Assembly (NCBI RefSeq): GCF_016741785.1
Contig: NZ_JAERRL010000001.1
Location: forward strand, 186,001 to 250,000
DNA length: 64,000 bases
Source of the DNA: Streptomyces sp. 7-21
Lineage (GTDB): Bacteria; Actinomycetota; Actinomycetes; Streptomycetales; Streptomycetaceae
Direction of reading: 5' to 3'
Part shown: positions 16,768-26,153 of the stretch, in pieces
Numbering within the stretch: the stretch's first letter is position 1
Layout: each line of letters starts with the position of its first letter
Notes under the pieces: generated by a model
The model's database searches: none
Told to the model about the DNA's origin: nothing
Seen by the model: only the letters and a program-made list of their open reading frames with translations
Program-made: the position numbers and the translations under genes

Positions 16768-18335
16768 GGCCGTACCGCTTTCTCGCCGGCCCCGGCGCCG
16801 GGGCCGCTGTCCGGCGCGCCGGGGCGCACGGTGGCGTAGTGCATGATCGTCTCCTGGGTCGCTTCGGCGGCGTCGAGGACGCGGGTGACCCGGCCCCCGC
16901 TCATCACGACGACGCGATGGGACATGCGCAGGACCTCGGGTAGCTCTGATGAGATCATGACAATTGACTTTCCCTGTGCCGCCAGGTCGTTGAGCAGCTC
17001 GTAGATCTCCTCCTTGGCCCCCACGTCGATGCCGCGCGTCGGCTCATCGACGATGAGGATGTCGCAGTCCTTCGCCAGCCACTTGGCCAGCACGACCTTC
17101 TGCTGGTTGCCGCCGGAGAGGTGCTTGGCCGTCTGCCGCGCGGACGGCGTCTTGATGCGCAGCGCCCTGATGGACCGCTCCGCTTCCGCCCGCACCCGGC
17201 GGTCGCGCACGAACCCGGCGCGCGTGAAGCGCTCCCGCAGCGCGCCGAGCACGATGTTGGAGGTCACGTCCTGCTCCAGCAGCAGGCCGTACCGCTTGCG
17301 GTCCTCGGACAGGTAGCCGATGCCGAGCCGGGCGGCGTCGGCCGGGCTGGCGATCCGGACCTCCTCGCCGCGCAGCGTGACGCGCCCGGACTCCTTCCGG
17401 TCCGCGCCGACGAGGGCGCGGGCCACCTCCGTCCGGCCGGCGCCCATCAGCCCGGCGAAGCCGAGGATCTCGCCCCGCCGCAGGTCGAACGACACGTCCC
17501 GCAGCAGCTTCTTGGTGCTCAGCCCGCGCACGCTCAGCACGGTCTCGCGGTCCGGGCGCACGCCCTGCGGCCGCGCGCCGTCACCCAGCGCCCGCCCGAC
17601 CATCAGGGAGATGACCGTGGCGGTGCCGGCCGAGGCGGCGTCGAGTGTGTCGATGTAGGTGCCGTCGCGGATGACGGTGATGCGGTCGGCGATCTGCTTT
17701 ATCTCGTCCATCCGGTGCGAGATGTAGATGACGCCGGTGCCGGGGCGCGTGAAGCGGCGGATCAGGCCGTGGAGCGTGGCGACCTCGGCCGCGTTGAGCG
17801 CGGCGGTCGGCTCGTCCATGATCAGCACGCGCGGCTCGTACGACAGCGCCTTGGCGATCTCCACCATCTGCTGGTGGGCGACCGTGAGCCTGCCGACGAC
17901 GGTGCGCGGGTCCAGCGGCATCCGCAGCCGCTCCAGCAGCGCGGTGGCGTCGTCGTTGAGGCGGCGCTCGTCCAGCAGCAGCCCGCCGCGGCGCCGGGGC
18001 TCGCGGCCGATGAAGATGTTCTGGGCGACGGTGAGGTCCGGCACCAGGTTGAACTCCTGGTGGATGACGCTGATGCCCAGCGCCAGCGCGTGCCGGGGAC
18101 TGGTGGGGCGGTAGGGCTTGCCGTCGAGCCGGAAGTGCCCGGCGTCCGCGGGGTAGATGCCGGACAGCAGCTTCATCAGCGTGGACTTGCCCGCGCCGTT
18201 CTCGCCGACCACCGCCAGCACTTCGCCGGAGTGGAGCCGCAGGCGCATGCCGTCCAGCGCGCGCACGCCGGGGAAGCTCTTGCTCACGCCCTCGGCCTCC
18301 AGTAGCGGCGGCGCCTCGCCGGCGGCGCTAGTCAC
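16764..18335 (-). CDS. Sugar ABC transporter ATP-binding protein, double domain (RbsA-like)
   Basis: This 523-residue protein is a tandem ATPase. Domain 1 (about 8-235) has Walker A GENGAGKST, VIHQEFNLVP and DEPTAALN. Domain 2 (about 260-500) has the degenerate GLMGAGRTE loop typical of the second half of RbsA/MglA proteins, LSGGNQQK and DEPTRGIDVG. It powers monosaccharide uptake. GTG 18335 lies within the 3' end of a 35-codon ORF whose TAG is at 18330-18328, so its translation may be coupled to that ORF. Confidence 0.88.
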   Translation of the reverse strand: MTSAAGEAPPLLEAEGVSKSFPGVRALDGMRLRLHSGEVLAVVGENGAGKSTLMKLLSGIYPADAGHFRLDGKPYRPTSPRHALALGISVIHQEFNLVPDLTVAQNIFIGREPRRRGGLLLDERRLNDDATALLERLRMPLDPRTVVGRLTVAHQQMVEIAKALSYEPRVLIMDEPTAALNAAEVATLHGLIRRFTRPGTGVIYISHRMDEIKQIADRITVIRDGTYIDTLDAASAGTATVISLMVGRALGDGARPQGVRPDRETVLSVRGLSTKKLLRDVSFDLRRGEILGFAGLMGAGRTEVARALVGADRKESGRVTLRGEEVRIASPADAARLGIGYLSEDRKRYGLLLEQDVTSNIVLGALRERFTRAGFVRDRRVRAEAERSIRALRIKTPSARQTAKHLSGGNQQKVVLAKWLAKDCDILIVDEPTRGIDVGAKEEIYELLNDLAAQGKSIVMISSELPEVLRMSHRVVVMSGGRVTRVLDAAEATQETIMHYATVRPGAPDSGPGAGAGEKAVRP

Positions 18336-18435
18336 GGCAGCCCTCCGGTTCCGGGCGAGGGCCGGGGCCGCAGCCGGGGCGGATGAGGTCGCGGTCGACG
18401 TGGGCGTGGGTCAGCATGCCGGTGCGACGGGTCAC
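18328..18435 (-). CDS. Small 35-codon ORF at the head of the sugar operon
   Basis: This 35-residue ORF starts at GTG 18435 with GGGAG six bases upstream. It reads MTRRTGMLTHAHVDRDL and then a Gly/Pro/Cys-rich tail ending GCRD. Its stop overlaps the first codons of the RbsA-like gene. The HVD element and terminal cysteines recall short actinobacterial leader peptides, but a residual N-terminus of another gene is equally possible. The good ribosome site and the stop/start overlap are what support translation. Confidence 0.4.
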   Translation of the reverse strand: MTRRTGMLTHAHVDRDLIRPGCGPGPRPEPEGCRD

Positions 18436-18468
18436 GGCGCACTCCCTTGTGTGAGCGACGTCATCGTG

Positions 18469-18497
18469 ACCATGACATCCGACCTATGGGTCGTCAA
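18469..18497 (-). promoter_or_regulatory. Promoter with GntR-type operator ahead of the sugar operon
   Basis: On the minus strand TTGACG (18497-18492) and CATGGT (18474-18469) are spaced by 17 bp. Between them lies the inverted repeat CGACC-tatg-GGTCG (18480-18493), the size and form of FCD/GntR operators. The GntR regulator encoded just upstream is the likely ligand-responsive repressor. Confidence 0.5.
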
Positions 18498-18593
18498 GAC
18501 GGCCGGTTACGTTCGCTGGGTCCGGGTGCCCGTGCGGGAAATCGATTCCATACACCCGACCACTGGCGCCGGTCCGGGCCTCCTCCTCACGGG

Positions 18594-19277
18594 TCAGGGC
18601 CGCTCGACCAGCGTCTGGCGCAGCCACTCCTCGACCCCGGCGATGTGCACGGCCGCGGCGGCACGGGCCACGTCGCTCTGCCGGCGGGCCAGCGCCCGCA
18701 GGATGGCGCGGTGCTCGGCCAGCGTCCGCTCCACCGCGCCCTGCTGCGTCAGGCCGCGCCAGGTCCGTGCCCGCTGGGTGCGGCCGGACAGGCCCTCGAC
18801 GAGCGAGGCCAGCACCGCGTTGCCCGAGCCCGCGGCGATGCGGCGGTGGAACTCCAGGTCGTTCTCGACGAGTTCCTCCACCGTGGGCCGCTCGCCCAGC
18901 GAGTCGAGCAGGGCGGCCAGCGCCTCGATGTCCGCCGACGGCATCCGGGTGGCGGCCAGCTCCGTGACGGCGGGCTCCAGCAGGCGCCGGGCCTCCAGGA
19001 AGTCCAGCACCGTGCTGTCGCGGTGGAAGTCCACGACGAAGCCGATCGCGTCCATCAGCAGCGACGGCTCCAGGCTCGTCACGTACGTGCCGTCGCCGCG
19101 CCGCACGTCCAGCACGTGGATCAGCGACAGGGCGCGCACGGCCTCGCGCAGCGAGTTGCGCGACAGGCCGAGCCGCTCGGCGAGATCGGACTCGCGGGGC
19201 AGCCGGTCACCGGGCCGCAGTTCGCCGTCCACGATCATCTGCTTGATCGCCTCTATGGCGTCATCGGTCACCGACAT
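18594..19277 (-). CDS. GntR-family regulator, FadR/FCD subfamily
   Basis: This 227-residue regulator has an N-terminal GntR winged helix (IKQMIVDGELRPGDRLPRE then LAERLGLSRNSLREAVRAL, residues 10-70). It is followed by an all-alpha FCD ligand domain (residues 80-220) with metal/effector-binding DLEFHRRIAAGSGN and AEHRAILRAL...AVHIAGVEEW histidines. It lies immediately upstream of, and co-oriented with, the ribose-type transporter operon, and so is its probable repressor. ATG 19277 follows GAGAGGGGA. Confidence 0.88.
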   Translation of the reverse strand: MSVTDDAIEAIKQMIVDGELRPGDRLPRESDLAERLGLSRNSLREAVRALSLIHVLDVRRGDGTYVTSLEPSLLMDAIGFVVDFHRDSTVLDFLEARRLLEPAVTELAATRMPSADIEALAALLDSLGERPTVEELVENDLEFHRRIAAGSGNAVLASLVEGLSGRTQRARTWRGLTQQGAVERTLAEHRAILRALARRQSDVARAAAAVHIAGVEEWLRQTLVERP

Positions 19278-19460
19278 CGCGCAGTCCCCTCTCCCCAGCA
19301 GGGCGGCATGGGCAGCGTACATCGGATCTTTCTGCCGCTTCGCGCCGTGATCCGGCCATGGAACCGCCGCGCGGCCGGGGAGCACCCGGCGGTCAGGTCC
19401 GACCTCCGCGCGGGCGGGGGAAGCCACGTGCGTTCCGTCCGGGTTTAGCATGTGAACGCC

Positions 19461-20228
19461 ATGAACGACGCGCCACGGTTCCGCAGTTTCGTCGCCCTGG
19501 GGGACTCCTTCACCGAGGGCATGTCGGACCTCCTGCCGGACGGGTCGTACCGGGGCTGGGCCGACCGTCTCGCCCAGCGTCTCGCCGCCGAGCAGCGGGA
19601 CTTCCAGTACGCCAACCTCGCGGTGCGGGGCAAGCTGATCGCGCAGATCGCCCGCGAGCAGGTCGAGGTCGCCGCCGCGATGAACGCCGACCTGGTGACG
19701 CTGGTGGGCGGCCTGAACGACGTGCTGCGCCCCCGCTGCGACCTGGACGCCGTCTGCGAACGGCTGGCGTGGTCCGCCGCCACGCTTGCGCCGACCTGCT
19801 CCCGCCTGGTGCTCATGCGCTCGCCGGCCCGGCGCGGCCCGGTGCTGGAACGCTACCGGGGCCGCCTGGACCGCCTGTACCGCTTCATCGATGACCTCGC
19901 CGCGCGGCACGACGCCCTGGTCGTGGACCTGTACTCCTCGCGCACGCTGGGCGACACCCGGCTGTGGGCGGAGGACCGGCTCCACCTGACGGCCGAGGGC
20001 CACCGGCGGGTCGCCGAGGCGGTGTGGCAGGCGCTCGGCTACCCGCCGCGGTTCGACTGGGACGCCCCGCTGCCGGCCCCCGTGCCGCAGCCTCTGACCG
20101 CCCGGATCAGCGCCGACGCCCGGTTCACCACCAAGCACCTGCTGCCGTGGATCGGCCGCCGTCTCACCGGCCGTTCCTCCGGCGACGGCCGGCCCCCGAA
20201 GCGCCCCGCCCTGGCCCCGCTCGACTGA
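19461..20228 (+). CDS. SGNH/GDSL-family hydrolase
   Basis: This is a 255-residue SGNH hydrolase. Block I is FVALGDSFTEGMSD (nucleophile Ser near residue 17), block II the NLAVRGK glycine region, block III GGLNDVLRP and block V DRLHLTAEGHRRVAEAV (catalytic Asp/His). There is no signal peptide, so it should act in the cytosol. The family hydrolyses esters of lipids or carbohydrates. A TAGCAT -10-like box at 19446-19451 near ATG 19461 suggests a leaderless message. GTG 19452 is an alternative start. Confidence 0.85.
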   Translation: MNDAPRFRSFVALGDSFTEGMSDLLPDGSYRGWADRLAQRLAAEQRDFQYANLAVRGKLIAQIAREQVEVAAAMNADLVTLVGGLNDVLRPRCDLDAVCERLAWSAATLAPTCSRLVLMRSPARRGPVLERYRGRLDRLYRFIDDLAARHDALVVDLYSSRTLGDTRLWAEDRLHLTAEGHRRVAEAVWQALGYPPRFDWDAPLPAPVPQPLTARISADARFTTKHLLPWIGRRLTGRSSGDGRPPKRPALAPLD

Positions 20229-20458
20229 GCCCTCCCGGCCGGCGCGGGCTGGCCGCGGGCCGCACGGTGGTGCCTGCGCGCGGAAAAGCGGCAGAAGGCC
20301 ACGGCGGTGGCGCGGGCATGCGTCTGTGTGGCGGCTGAGAATTCCGGGGTGACGCACGGGTTCGCTGCGGCTGCGGTGACGCCAGCGGCTCGGGCCGCGG
20401 ACAACACCAAAAATCCCGTGCCCTACCGACCTGGCCGTGCGGCTTTACTCTCGTGCGC

Positions 20459-20839
20459 ATGAAGGCTTTGCGCGCCTACTGGGGCTACGTTGCCGCAGCT
20501 GCCCTGATCGTTGCCTGGGGAGAGGGGGCGCTGCCCGTGGTGTTCCTGCTGTCGCTCGCGGTCCTGGGGTACGCGTCCTTTTACGTGCCGGTGTGGTGCG
20601 GGGCGGTCAACCGCGATGGCGTGACGTACTGCCGCGACAACGCCTATGGAATTCTCATGGGATGCAGAAGGCGCCAGCATCGCTGGCAGAAACTCAAGAT
20701 GATCGTGCTGCGAAACAAGGCGGGGGATTTCTCACGGGCTGTCTTTCCCACGGCCAAGGAGAAGTTTCATGCCTTTATCGCCGTCGGCGGCCTGGTGTCC
20801 GCTGTGGCCTCCGTGGTCGTCGCTGCCGTTACCGCATAA
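20459..20839 (+). CDS. Small membrane protein with cytosolic loop
   Basis: This 126-residue protein has two N-terminal hydrophobic helices, a central cysteine/arginine-rich hydrophilic stretch (VTYCRDNAYGILMGCRRRQHRW) and a C-terminal hydrophobic helix. This layout is seen in a group of unnamed Streptomyces membrane proteins. No enzymatic motif is visible. The GTG at 20453 is an alternative start. Confidence 0.6.
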   Translation: MKALRAYWGYVAAAALIVAWGEGALPVVFLLSLAVLGYASFYVPVWCGAVNRDGVTYCRDNAYGILMGCRRRQHRWQKLKMIVLRNKAGDFSRAVFPTAKEKFHAFIAVGGLVSAVASVVVAAVTA

Positions 20840-20949
20840 GACCGCCCGCGGCTCCGCGGAGGGCCGCCCGCCCGGTGCGCCGGTCCGTGACACGCGCACG
20901 GGAAGCGCACCCGGCGGGGCGCGTGCTTCTTCCGCGGCCTGGGAGGGCG

Positions 20950-21798
20950 TCAGCCGGCCGGGACGAACCGCACGCGGAACAGGTGCGGCCACAGCTTGCC
21001 GGTGATGAGGAACTCGTCCTCCTCCTCGGCCTTGGCTATGCCGTTGAGCACGTCGGCCTGCTGCGCCTCGGACTCAGTCAGCAGCCCCGAGGCGTCGATC
21101 TCGTGGGTGACCGCCCCGGTCTCGGGGTCGATGCGCAGGATCGTGTCCGTCAGCCAGACGTTGGCGTAGACCTCGCCGTCGACGCACTCCAGTTCGTTGA
21201 GGTTGCGGACGGACTCGCCGCCGGCGGTCACCTCGACGCTGCCGGTCTCCTCGAACGTCTCCGGGTCGCGGAACGTCAGCGTGCCCGAGCCGTTGCTCAT
21301 CACCAGCCGGTCCTGCTCGGGCTGGTAGCACAGTCCCCAGCCCTCGCCCTCGTAGGTGACCGTCCGCCGCTCCTCGAGCGTCACCGGGTCGCGCTCGAAA
21401 GCAACCCCCTCAAGCCACGTCAGCTGCCACAGGGCGTCGTCGGTGAGGGTGATGCCCTCGCCGAAGTACTCGTCGTCCAGCTCCGCCCGCGCCAGCTCCT
21501 CGCCGGTGGCGAAGTCGGTGGCCGAGACGGAGGACTCGCCGTTGAGCCCGGTGCCCTCGTAGAGCACGCCGCCGGAGAGCTCCAGACCCTGCGTGAAGGC
21601 GTCGGTGTCGTGCGGCAGCGTCTCCAGGACCTCGACGCGCAGCTGCTCCACCTCGTCGCTCGCGGGGACGGCGGGCTCGCTGCCGAATGACGGGCCGCCG
21701 ACGTTGAGCAGCACCCCGGTGGCACTGATCGCGACGACAGCCACGCCGGCCACCACCGTTCGCGGGTTGAGCCCGCCAGATTCCTTTGCCCGCAGCAC
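20950..21798 (-). CDS. Exported glutaminyl-peptide cyclotransferase
   Basis: This 282-residue protein matches the plant/bacterial-type glutamine cyclotransferase (PF05096), a five-bladed beta propeller that converts N-terminal Gln to pyroglutamate. Family landmarks are LPHDTDAFTQGLELSGGVLYEGTG, YFGEGITLTDDALWQLTW, NLNELECVDGEVYANVW and VLNGIAKAEEEDEFLITGKLWP. An N-terminal hydrophobic segment (about residues 12-32) suggests export or membrane anchoring. GTG 21798 is chosen because GGGAGG lies seven bases upstream. Confidence 0.88.
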   Translation of the reverse strand: MLRAKESGGLNPRTVVAGVAVVAISATGVLLNVGGPSFGSEPAVPASDEVEQLRVEVLETLPHDTDAFTQGLELSGGVLYEGTGLNGESSVSATDFATGEELARAELDDEYFGEGITLTDDALWQLTWLEGVAFERDPVTLEERRTVTYEGEGWGLCYQPEQDRLVMSNGSGTLTFRDPETFEETGSVEVTAGGESVRNLNELECVDGEVYANVWLTDTILRIDPETGAVTHEIDASGLLTESEAQQADVLNGIAKAEEEDEFLITGKLWPHLFRVRFVPAG

Positions 21799-21978
21799 GT
21801 TTGCCTCCCGGCGACAGACGAGACAGGGATCGGTCAGCGTTCCGCACACGCACGCTACGCGGGCGCGGCCCGCCCGTACAGTCTTTCTCTCGGTCAGCGG
21901 GCACGCAGAGGACGTCCCCGCGCGGATGACCGGCCGCCGGCCGGCCCCGCCGCCCGGGGCCGCCAGCGGCGGGCACGG

Positions 21979-23469
21979 TCAGCTGGGCGCCTTCTGGCGG
22001 CCGTCCCACGTGGGGGCGTCCGTCTCGAACGCGCTCAGCGTCGGGTCGTAGTCGGGCGCGCCGATGTCGTACATCGACGTCATCCAGTGGTGGAAGTTGT
22101 CGCCCCGCTCCCGCAGTAGGTCGTACAGCCGCCGCAGCAGGCGCCGCCGCACGCCCGCGAACTCCGGGTGCTCGTACCGGTTGGCCAGCTCGTGCGGGTC
22201 GGCCGCGAGGTCGTACAGCTCGTTGACCGACTCCGGGTTAACCACCAGCTTGTAGCGGCCGTCGCGGATCATCCGCTGCGGGTACGGGAAGTGGTGCCCG
22301 TGGAACTCCGCGACCAGCTCCTCGGGCCACTCGGGACGCTCGCCGCGCACCAGCGGCACCAGGCTGCGGCTGTCCACGGCCGGCGACGGGTCGCACCCCG
22401 CCAGCTCAAGCAGGGTCGCCGTGAAGTCCGTGAGCGTGACCAGCTCCTGGCGCACCTGCGGCGGTGCGCCCGGCACCCGCACCAGACCGGGGATGCGGTA
22501 GATGTCCTCGTACATCGCCGGGCCCTTGTCGTGCAGCCGGTGCGCCCCGGTGAACTCCCCGTGGTCCGCGGTGAAGAACACGGCGGTGTCCTGGTCCAGC
22601 CCCAGCTCCTCCAGCCGGGTGAGGATGCGGCCGATCTGCTCGTCGATCAGCGTGACGTACCCCCAGTAGACGGCGACCAGTTTGCGGGTCACCTCCAGCG
22701 GCATCGTGTCGAAGGCCCAGTGCGCGCTGTAGTTGCGCTGCACCGGCGGCTTGCCCGCGAACGTCTCGGCGACCGACGGCGGCAGCTCGACCAGCTCCGG
22801 GTCGTAGCGGTCGTAGTAGGCGTCCGGCAGCAGGTACGGCAGGTGCGGGCCGAAGAAGTGCGTGGCCAGGAAGAACGGTTCGCCGGTGGCCGCGTACCGC
22901 TCCAGCTGCTCGATGGCCCGGGTCGCCAGGTAGTACTCGAACGTCGCCTCCACCGGCTGGTGCAGCCGCGCAGCCAGCAGGTTGCCCTGCCCGCCGTGGG
23001 GGAACGTGCCGCGCACCGGGTCCGAGATCCGGTACGGCGGCAGGCCGTTCTCCTCCAGGTAGGCCAAGTAGTCGGGGTGGCCGACCGGGTTGTGCCAGCC
23101 CGGCAGGTCCGGGCCGTCGAAGCCGTAGGAGGCGGCGTTGCGCGTGCCGACGTGCCACTTGCCGATCAGGCCCCGCTGGTAGCCGCGCTCGCCCAGGGCG
23201 GCCGGGAAGGTGAACGTGCCGTCCTGGAGGTTCTCCTGGTAGCCCACGTTCCGCTCCTGGTTGGCCAGCAGCCGGTGGCGGAACGGGGCCTGCCCGGTCA
23301 GCAGGCTGGCGCGGGCGGGGGTGCAGATGGCGGTCGGGGTGTAGCACCGGTCGAACCGGGTGCCGGTCGCGGCCAGGCGGTCCAGGTGCGGCGTGGACAC
23401 GTGCGGATTGCCGTAGCAGCCCAGGGTGTCCACCCGGTGCTGGTCGGTCATCAGGAACAGCAGATTCAC
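21979..23469 (-). CDS. Type I sulfatase, apparently cytosolic
   Basis: This 496-residue sulfatase is of the alkaline-phosphatase superfamily. The formylglycine-modification motif is C-T-P-A-R (Cys about 49, in TAICTPARASLLTG). Metal ligands include FLMTDQHRVDTLG near the N-terminus and TADHGEFTGAHRLHDKGP in the middle. It begins directly with the first beta strand and has no signal peptide, so desulfation should occur after uptake. Its ATG overlaps the stop of the ABC binding-protein gene, tying it to the transporter operon. The substrate class (sulfated sugar, choline sulfate or aryl sulfate) cannot be fixed. Confidence 0.88.
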   Translation of the reverse strand: MNLLFLMTDQHRVDTLGCYGNPHVSTPHLDRLAATGTRFDRCYTPTAICTPARASLLTGQAPFRHRLLANQERNVGYQENLQDGTFTFPAALGERGYQRGLIGKWHVGTRNAASYGFDGPDLPGWHNPVGHPDYLAYLEENGLPPYRISDPVRGTFPHGGQGNLLAARLHQPVEATFEYYLATRAIEQLERYAATGEPFFLATHFFGPHLPYLLPDAYYDRYDPELVELPPSVAETFAGKPPVQRNYSAHWAFDTMPLEVTRKLVAVYWGYVTLIDEQIGRILTRLEELGLDQDTAVFFTADHGEFTGAHRLHDKGPAMYEDIYRIPGLVRVPGAPPQVRQELVTLTDFTATLLELAGCDPSPAVDSRSLVPLVRGERPEWPEELVAEFHGHHFPYPQRMIRDGRYKLVVNPESVNELYDLAADPHELANRYEHPEFAGVRRRLLRRLYDLLRERGDNFHHWMTSMYDIGAPDYDPTLSAFETDAPTWDGRQKAPS

Positions 23470-24451
23470 TGGGCGAACACCTCGGAGTACAGGTCACCGG
23501 CGTAGTAGCTCGACACGTCGGGCGACTCCTCCAGGCTGCCCGCCGCGACGAAGAACTCGGCCAGCTGCTCCAGCCAGCCCGCGGCCGTGCCGTCCTCGGT
23601 GACGGCCACCAGCTCCTCGGTGGTCATCGTCTCCACGTGGGCGGCGTCCGCGCGGACCTCCTCCTCGCTGCGGTCCAGCATCGCCGCGGAGAGCGCGATG
23701 GCCTCGTCCTCGTGGCCGGCCCGGTAGTCGTTGGCGCGCTGCAGGACCCGCACGACCCGCTCGGTCAGCTCCCGGTCGGCGCCGTCCGCCGAGACGAACG
23801 CCGTCGGGAAGGCGGCGTCCTCGACGTCCTCGGTGCTCGCCAGCTCGGTGAGGTCGGGGACCTGCGCCTTGATCTGGTCAATGGCCGGGTACCACAGGCC
23901 GGCCGCGTCGATCTCGCCGGAGACGAACGCCGACACGATCGTGGCGGCGTCCATCGAGACCGCCTCGATGTCGTCCTTGCTCATCCCGGCCTCCTGGAGC
24001 GCCAGGTTGAGCACCATCTCGCCGCGGAGGTGCCGTCCACCACGCCGACCCGCTTGCCGCGCAGCTCCTGTATCGAGCCGATGCCGGGCTGGGCGATCAC
24101 GCGGTCGGCGTAGGTGAGGGTGTTGAGCGCGACGATGTCGGCGCGCCCGGAGGCGGGCAGCCACATCGCGCCGGGGCCGATGTAGCCGAAATCCAGGTCT
24201 CCTGAGCCGAGAGCCTGCACCTGGATCGGGCCGGTGGTGAAGGTCTCGTAGTCGGCCGACAGGCCCTCCTCCTCCCACAGGCCCTGGTCCTCGGCGATGG
24301 CCAGCAGGCTGGCGCCGTTGAAGTCGGGGATGTAGCCGAAGCTGACGGAGTCGCCATCGCCTCCGCCTCCGTCGCTGCCGCAGCCGGTGGCCAGCAGCGT
24401 GAGGGCGGCGAGGACGGCGGTGACGCCGGTGGCGTGCCGTTGTGTGCGCAT
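23466..24451 (-). pseudogene. ABC transporter substrate-binding lipoprotein with a frameshift
   Basis: The reading frame starts at ATG 24451 with a lipoprotein signal (lipobox LATGC) and reads a NitT/TauT-type binding protein up to LRGKRVGVVDGTSA. Then a one-base deletion, probably one G within 24021-24026, shifts the frame. The rest (EMVLNLALQEAGMSKDDIEA to the stop at 23466) continues smoothly in the next frame. Joined, the protein would be about 328 residues and complete. It belongs to the permease/ATPase encoded upstream (24532-26153) and overlaps the sulfatase start. Either a recent mutation or a sequencing error would explain it. Confidence 0.75.
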
Positions 24452-24531
24452 GACGGGACTCCCTGGGGGACTGCGGGCAAAGGGCGGAAGAAGCGGGAAA
24501 ACCGGGAAAAGGAGAGGGGCGGCGGGGACTC

Positions 24532-25314
24532 TCAGCCGCCGGTGGCGGGGGCGGGCTCCTGGTGGTACACCGCGCGCCAGACGGTGTTGCGGATGCGGGC
24601 GAACTCCGGGGACAGACGGACCTCCTCGGTCCGCGGGTAGGGCAGGTCCACGTCCACGACGCGGTGGATCCGGCCGGGCCGGGCCGCCATGACCACCACC
24701 CGCCGGGCCAGGTAGACCGCCTCGTCCACGTCGTGGGTGACGAACAGCACCGTGCGGCGTTCCCGGCTCCACGTCTCCAGCAGCTGGTTCTGGAGCTGCA
24801 CGCGGGTGAGGGCGTCCAGCGCCCCGAACGGCTCGTCCATCAGCAGCACCCGCGGGTCGGCCGCGTAAGCGCGGGCGATGGCGCAGCGCTGCCGCATGCC
24901 GCCCGACAGCGTCTTCGGCAGCGCGTCGGCGAAGTCCGTCAGCCCCACCAGCGCGATGGCGCGGTCCGCGCGCCGCCGCCGCTCGCCGGCGGGCAGCGAG
25001 GCCAGCTTCAGGCCGAACTCGACGTTGCCGCGCACCGTCAGCCAGGGGAAGAGCGCGTACTGCTGGAAGATCATGCCCCGGTCGGGGCCGGGCCCGGTGA
25101 CGGGGGCGCCGTCCACCAGCACCTCGCCGGAGGTCGGCTCGTCGAGCCCGGCGGCCAGGTTGAGCAGCGTGCTCTTGCCGCAGCCGGAGGGCCCGACCAG
25201 GGTGACGAACTCCTCGTCGGCCACGTCCAGGGTCACGCCGCCCAGCGCGGTGAAGGCTGTCCGGTCCAGCGGGAAGGTCCGCGTAACGTCGCGGAAGGAG
25301 ATCTTGGGGGTCAT
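24532..25314 (-). CDS. ABC transporter ATP-binding protein (SsuB/TauB-like)
   Basis: This 260-residue ATPase has all motifs: Walker [11 protein letters not shown]-loop [14 protein letters not shown], signature LSGGMRQR, Walker [13 protein letters not shown] and FVTHDVDEA. The QQYALFPW Q-loop is typical of the nitrate/sulfonate/taurine group. ATG 25314 overlaps the permease stop (ATGA). About 80 bases separate it from the frameshifted binding-protein gene downstream. Confidence 0.88.
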   Translation of the reverse strand: MTPKISFRDVTRTFPLDRTAFTALGGVTLDVADEEFVTLVGPSGCGKSTLLNLAAGLDEPTSGEVLVDGAPVTGPGPDRGMIFQQYALFPWLTVRGNVEFGLKLASLPAGERRRRADRAIALVGLTDFADALPKTLSGGMRQRCAIARAYAADPRVLLMDEPFGALDALTRVQLQNQLLETWSRERRTVLFVTHDVDEAVYLARRVVVMAARPGRIHRVVDVDLPYPRTEEVRLSPEFARIRNTVWRAVYHQEPAPATGG

Positions 25315-26153
25315 CGGCGCTCCTGCCAGCGGGTGAGGCGTCGTTCGGCGAGCAGCAGCACGCGGTCCATCGCCAGGCCGAGCACGCCGATGGTCAGGAG
25401 CCCGACAAAGATGGTGGGGAGGTCGTAGTAGATCTGCGCCTGCTGCATGCGGTAGCCCAGGCCCTCCTGGGCGGCGATCAGTTCGGCGGCGACCAGGGTG
25501 CTCCACGAGGCGCCCAGGCCGATGCGCATGCCGACGAGGATGAACGGCGCGGAGTAGGGGACGATGACCTTCAGGAAGATCGTGCGGTCCCCGGCGCCGA
25601 GCACGCGGGCGGCGTTGATCAGCGTCCGGTCCACGCCGAGCACGCCCTGGAGGGTCGCGACGACGCACGACAGGAACGCTGCCAGGAAGATCACCGTGAT
25701 CTTGGGGGTCTCGCCGATGCCCAGCAGCACGATGGTCAGCGGGATCAGCGCCAGCGGCGGGATGGTGCGGAAGAACTGCACGTAGGGCTCCAGCAGGCCG
25801 CGCGCCAGCGGGTACCAGCCCATCAGGAAGCCGGCCGCCACGGCCGCGAGCGAGCCGAGCGCGAAGCCGGTCAGCACGCGCCGGACGCTGGCCAGGATGT
25901 CCTCGGCCAGGGTGCCGTCCCCGGCCAGCTCGCCCGCCTCGGCGAGCACGGCGGCCGGGCCCGGCAGGCCCTGCACGTCCAGCCATGCCAGCACCGCCCA
26001 GACGCAGACGCCCAGCACGAGCGCGGCCAGGTTCAGCAGCAGCGCGGACCGCCGTCCGCCGCGCGACCGCTGGGGGCCGCCGCGGGGGCGCCGCTGCTTT
26101 CCGGGCGGCGGCTGCGGGGTGAGCGTGCCGGGCGCCGCCTTGGTGCCGCTCAT
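25311..26153 (-). CDS. ABC transporter permease (SsuC/TauC-like)
   Basis: This 280-residue BPD_transp_1 permease has a basic, proline-rich N-terminus and six predicted helices. The EAA loop is seen as [27 protein letters not shown] 26153 overlaps the stop of the ROK regulator gene (ATGA). The importer operon therefore starts with its own regulator. Confidence 0.88.
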   Translation of the reverse strand: MSGTKAAPGTLTPQPPPGKQRRPRGGPQRSRGGRRSALLLNLAALVLGVCVWAVLAWLDVQGLPGPAAVLAEAGELAGDGTLAEDILASVRRVLTGFALGSLAAVAAGFLMGWYPLARGLLEPYVQFFRTIPPLALIPLTIVLLGIGETPKITVIFLAAFLSCVVATLQGVLGVDRTLINAARVLGAGDRTIFLKVIVPYSAPFILVGMRIGLGASWSTLVAAELIAAQEGLGYRMQQAQIYYDLPTIFVGLLTIGVLGLAMDRVLLLAERRLTRWQERR

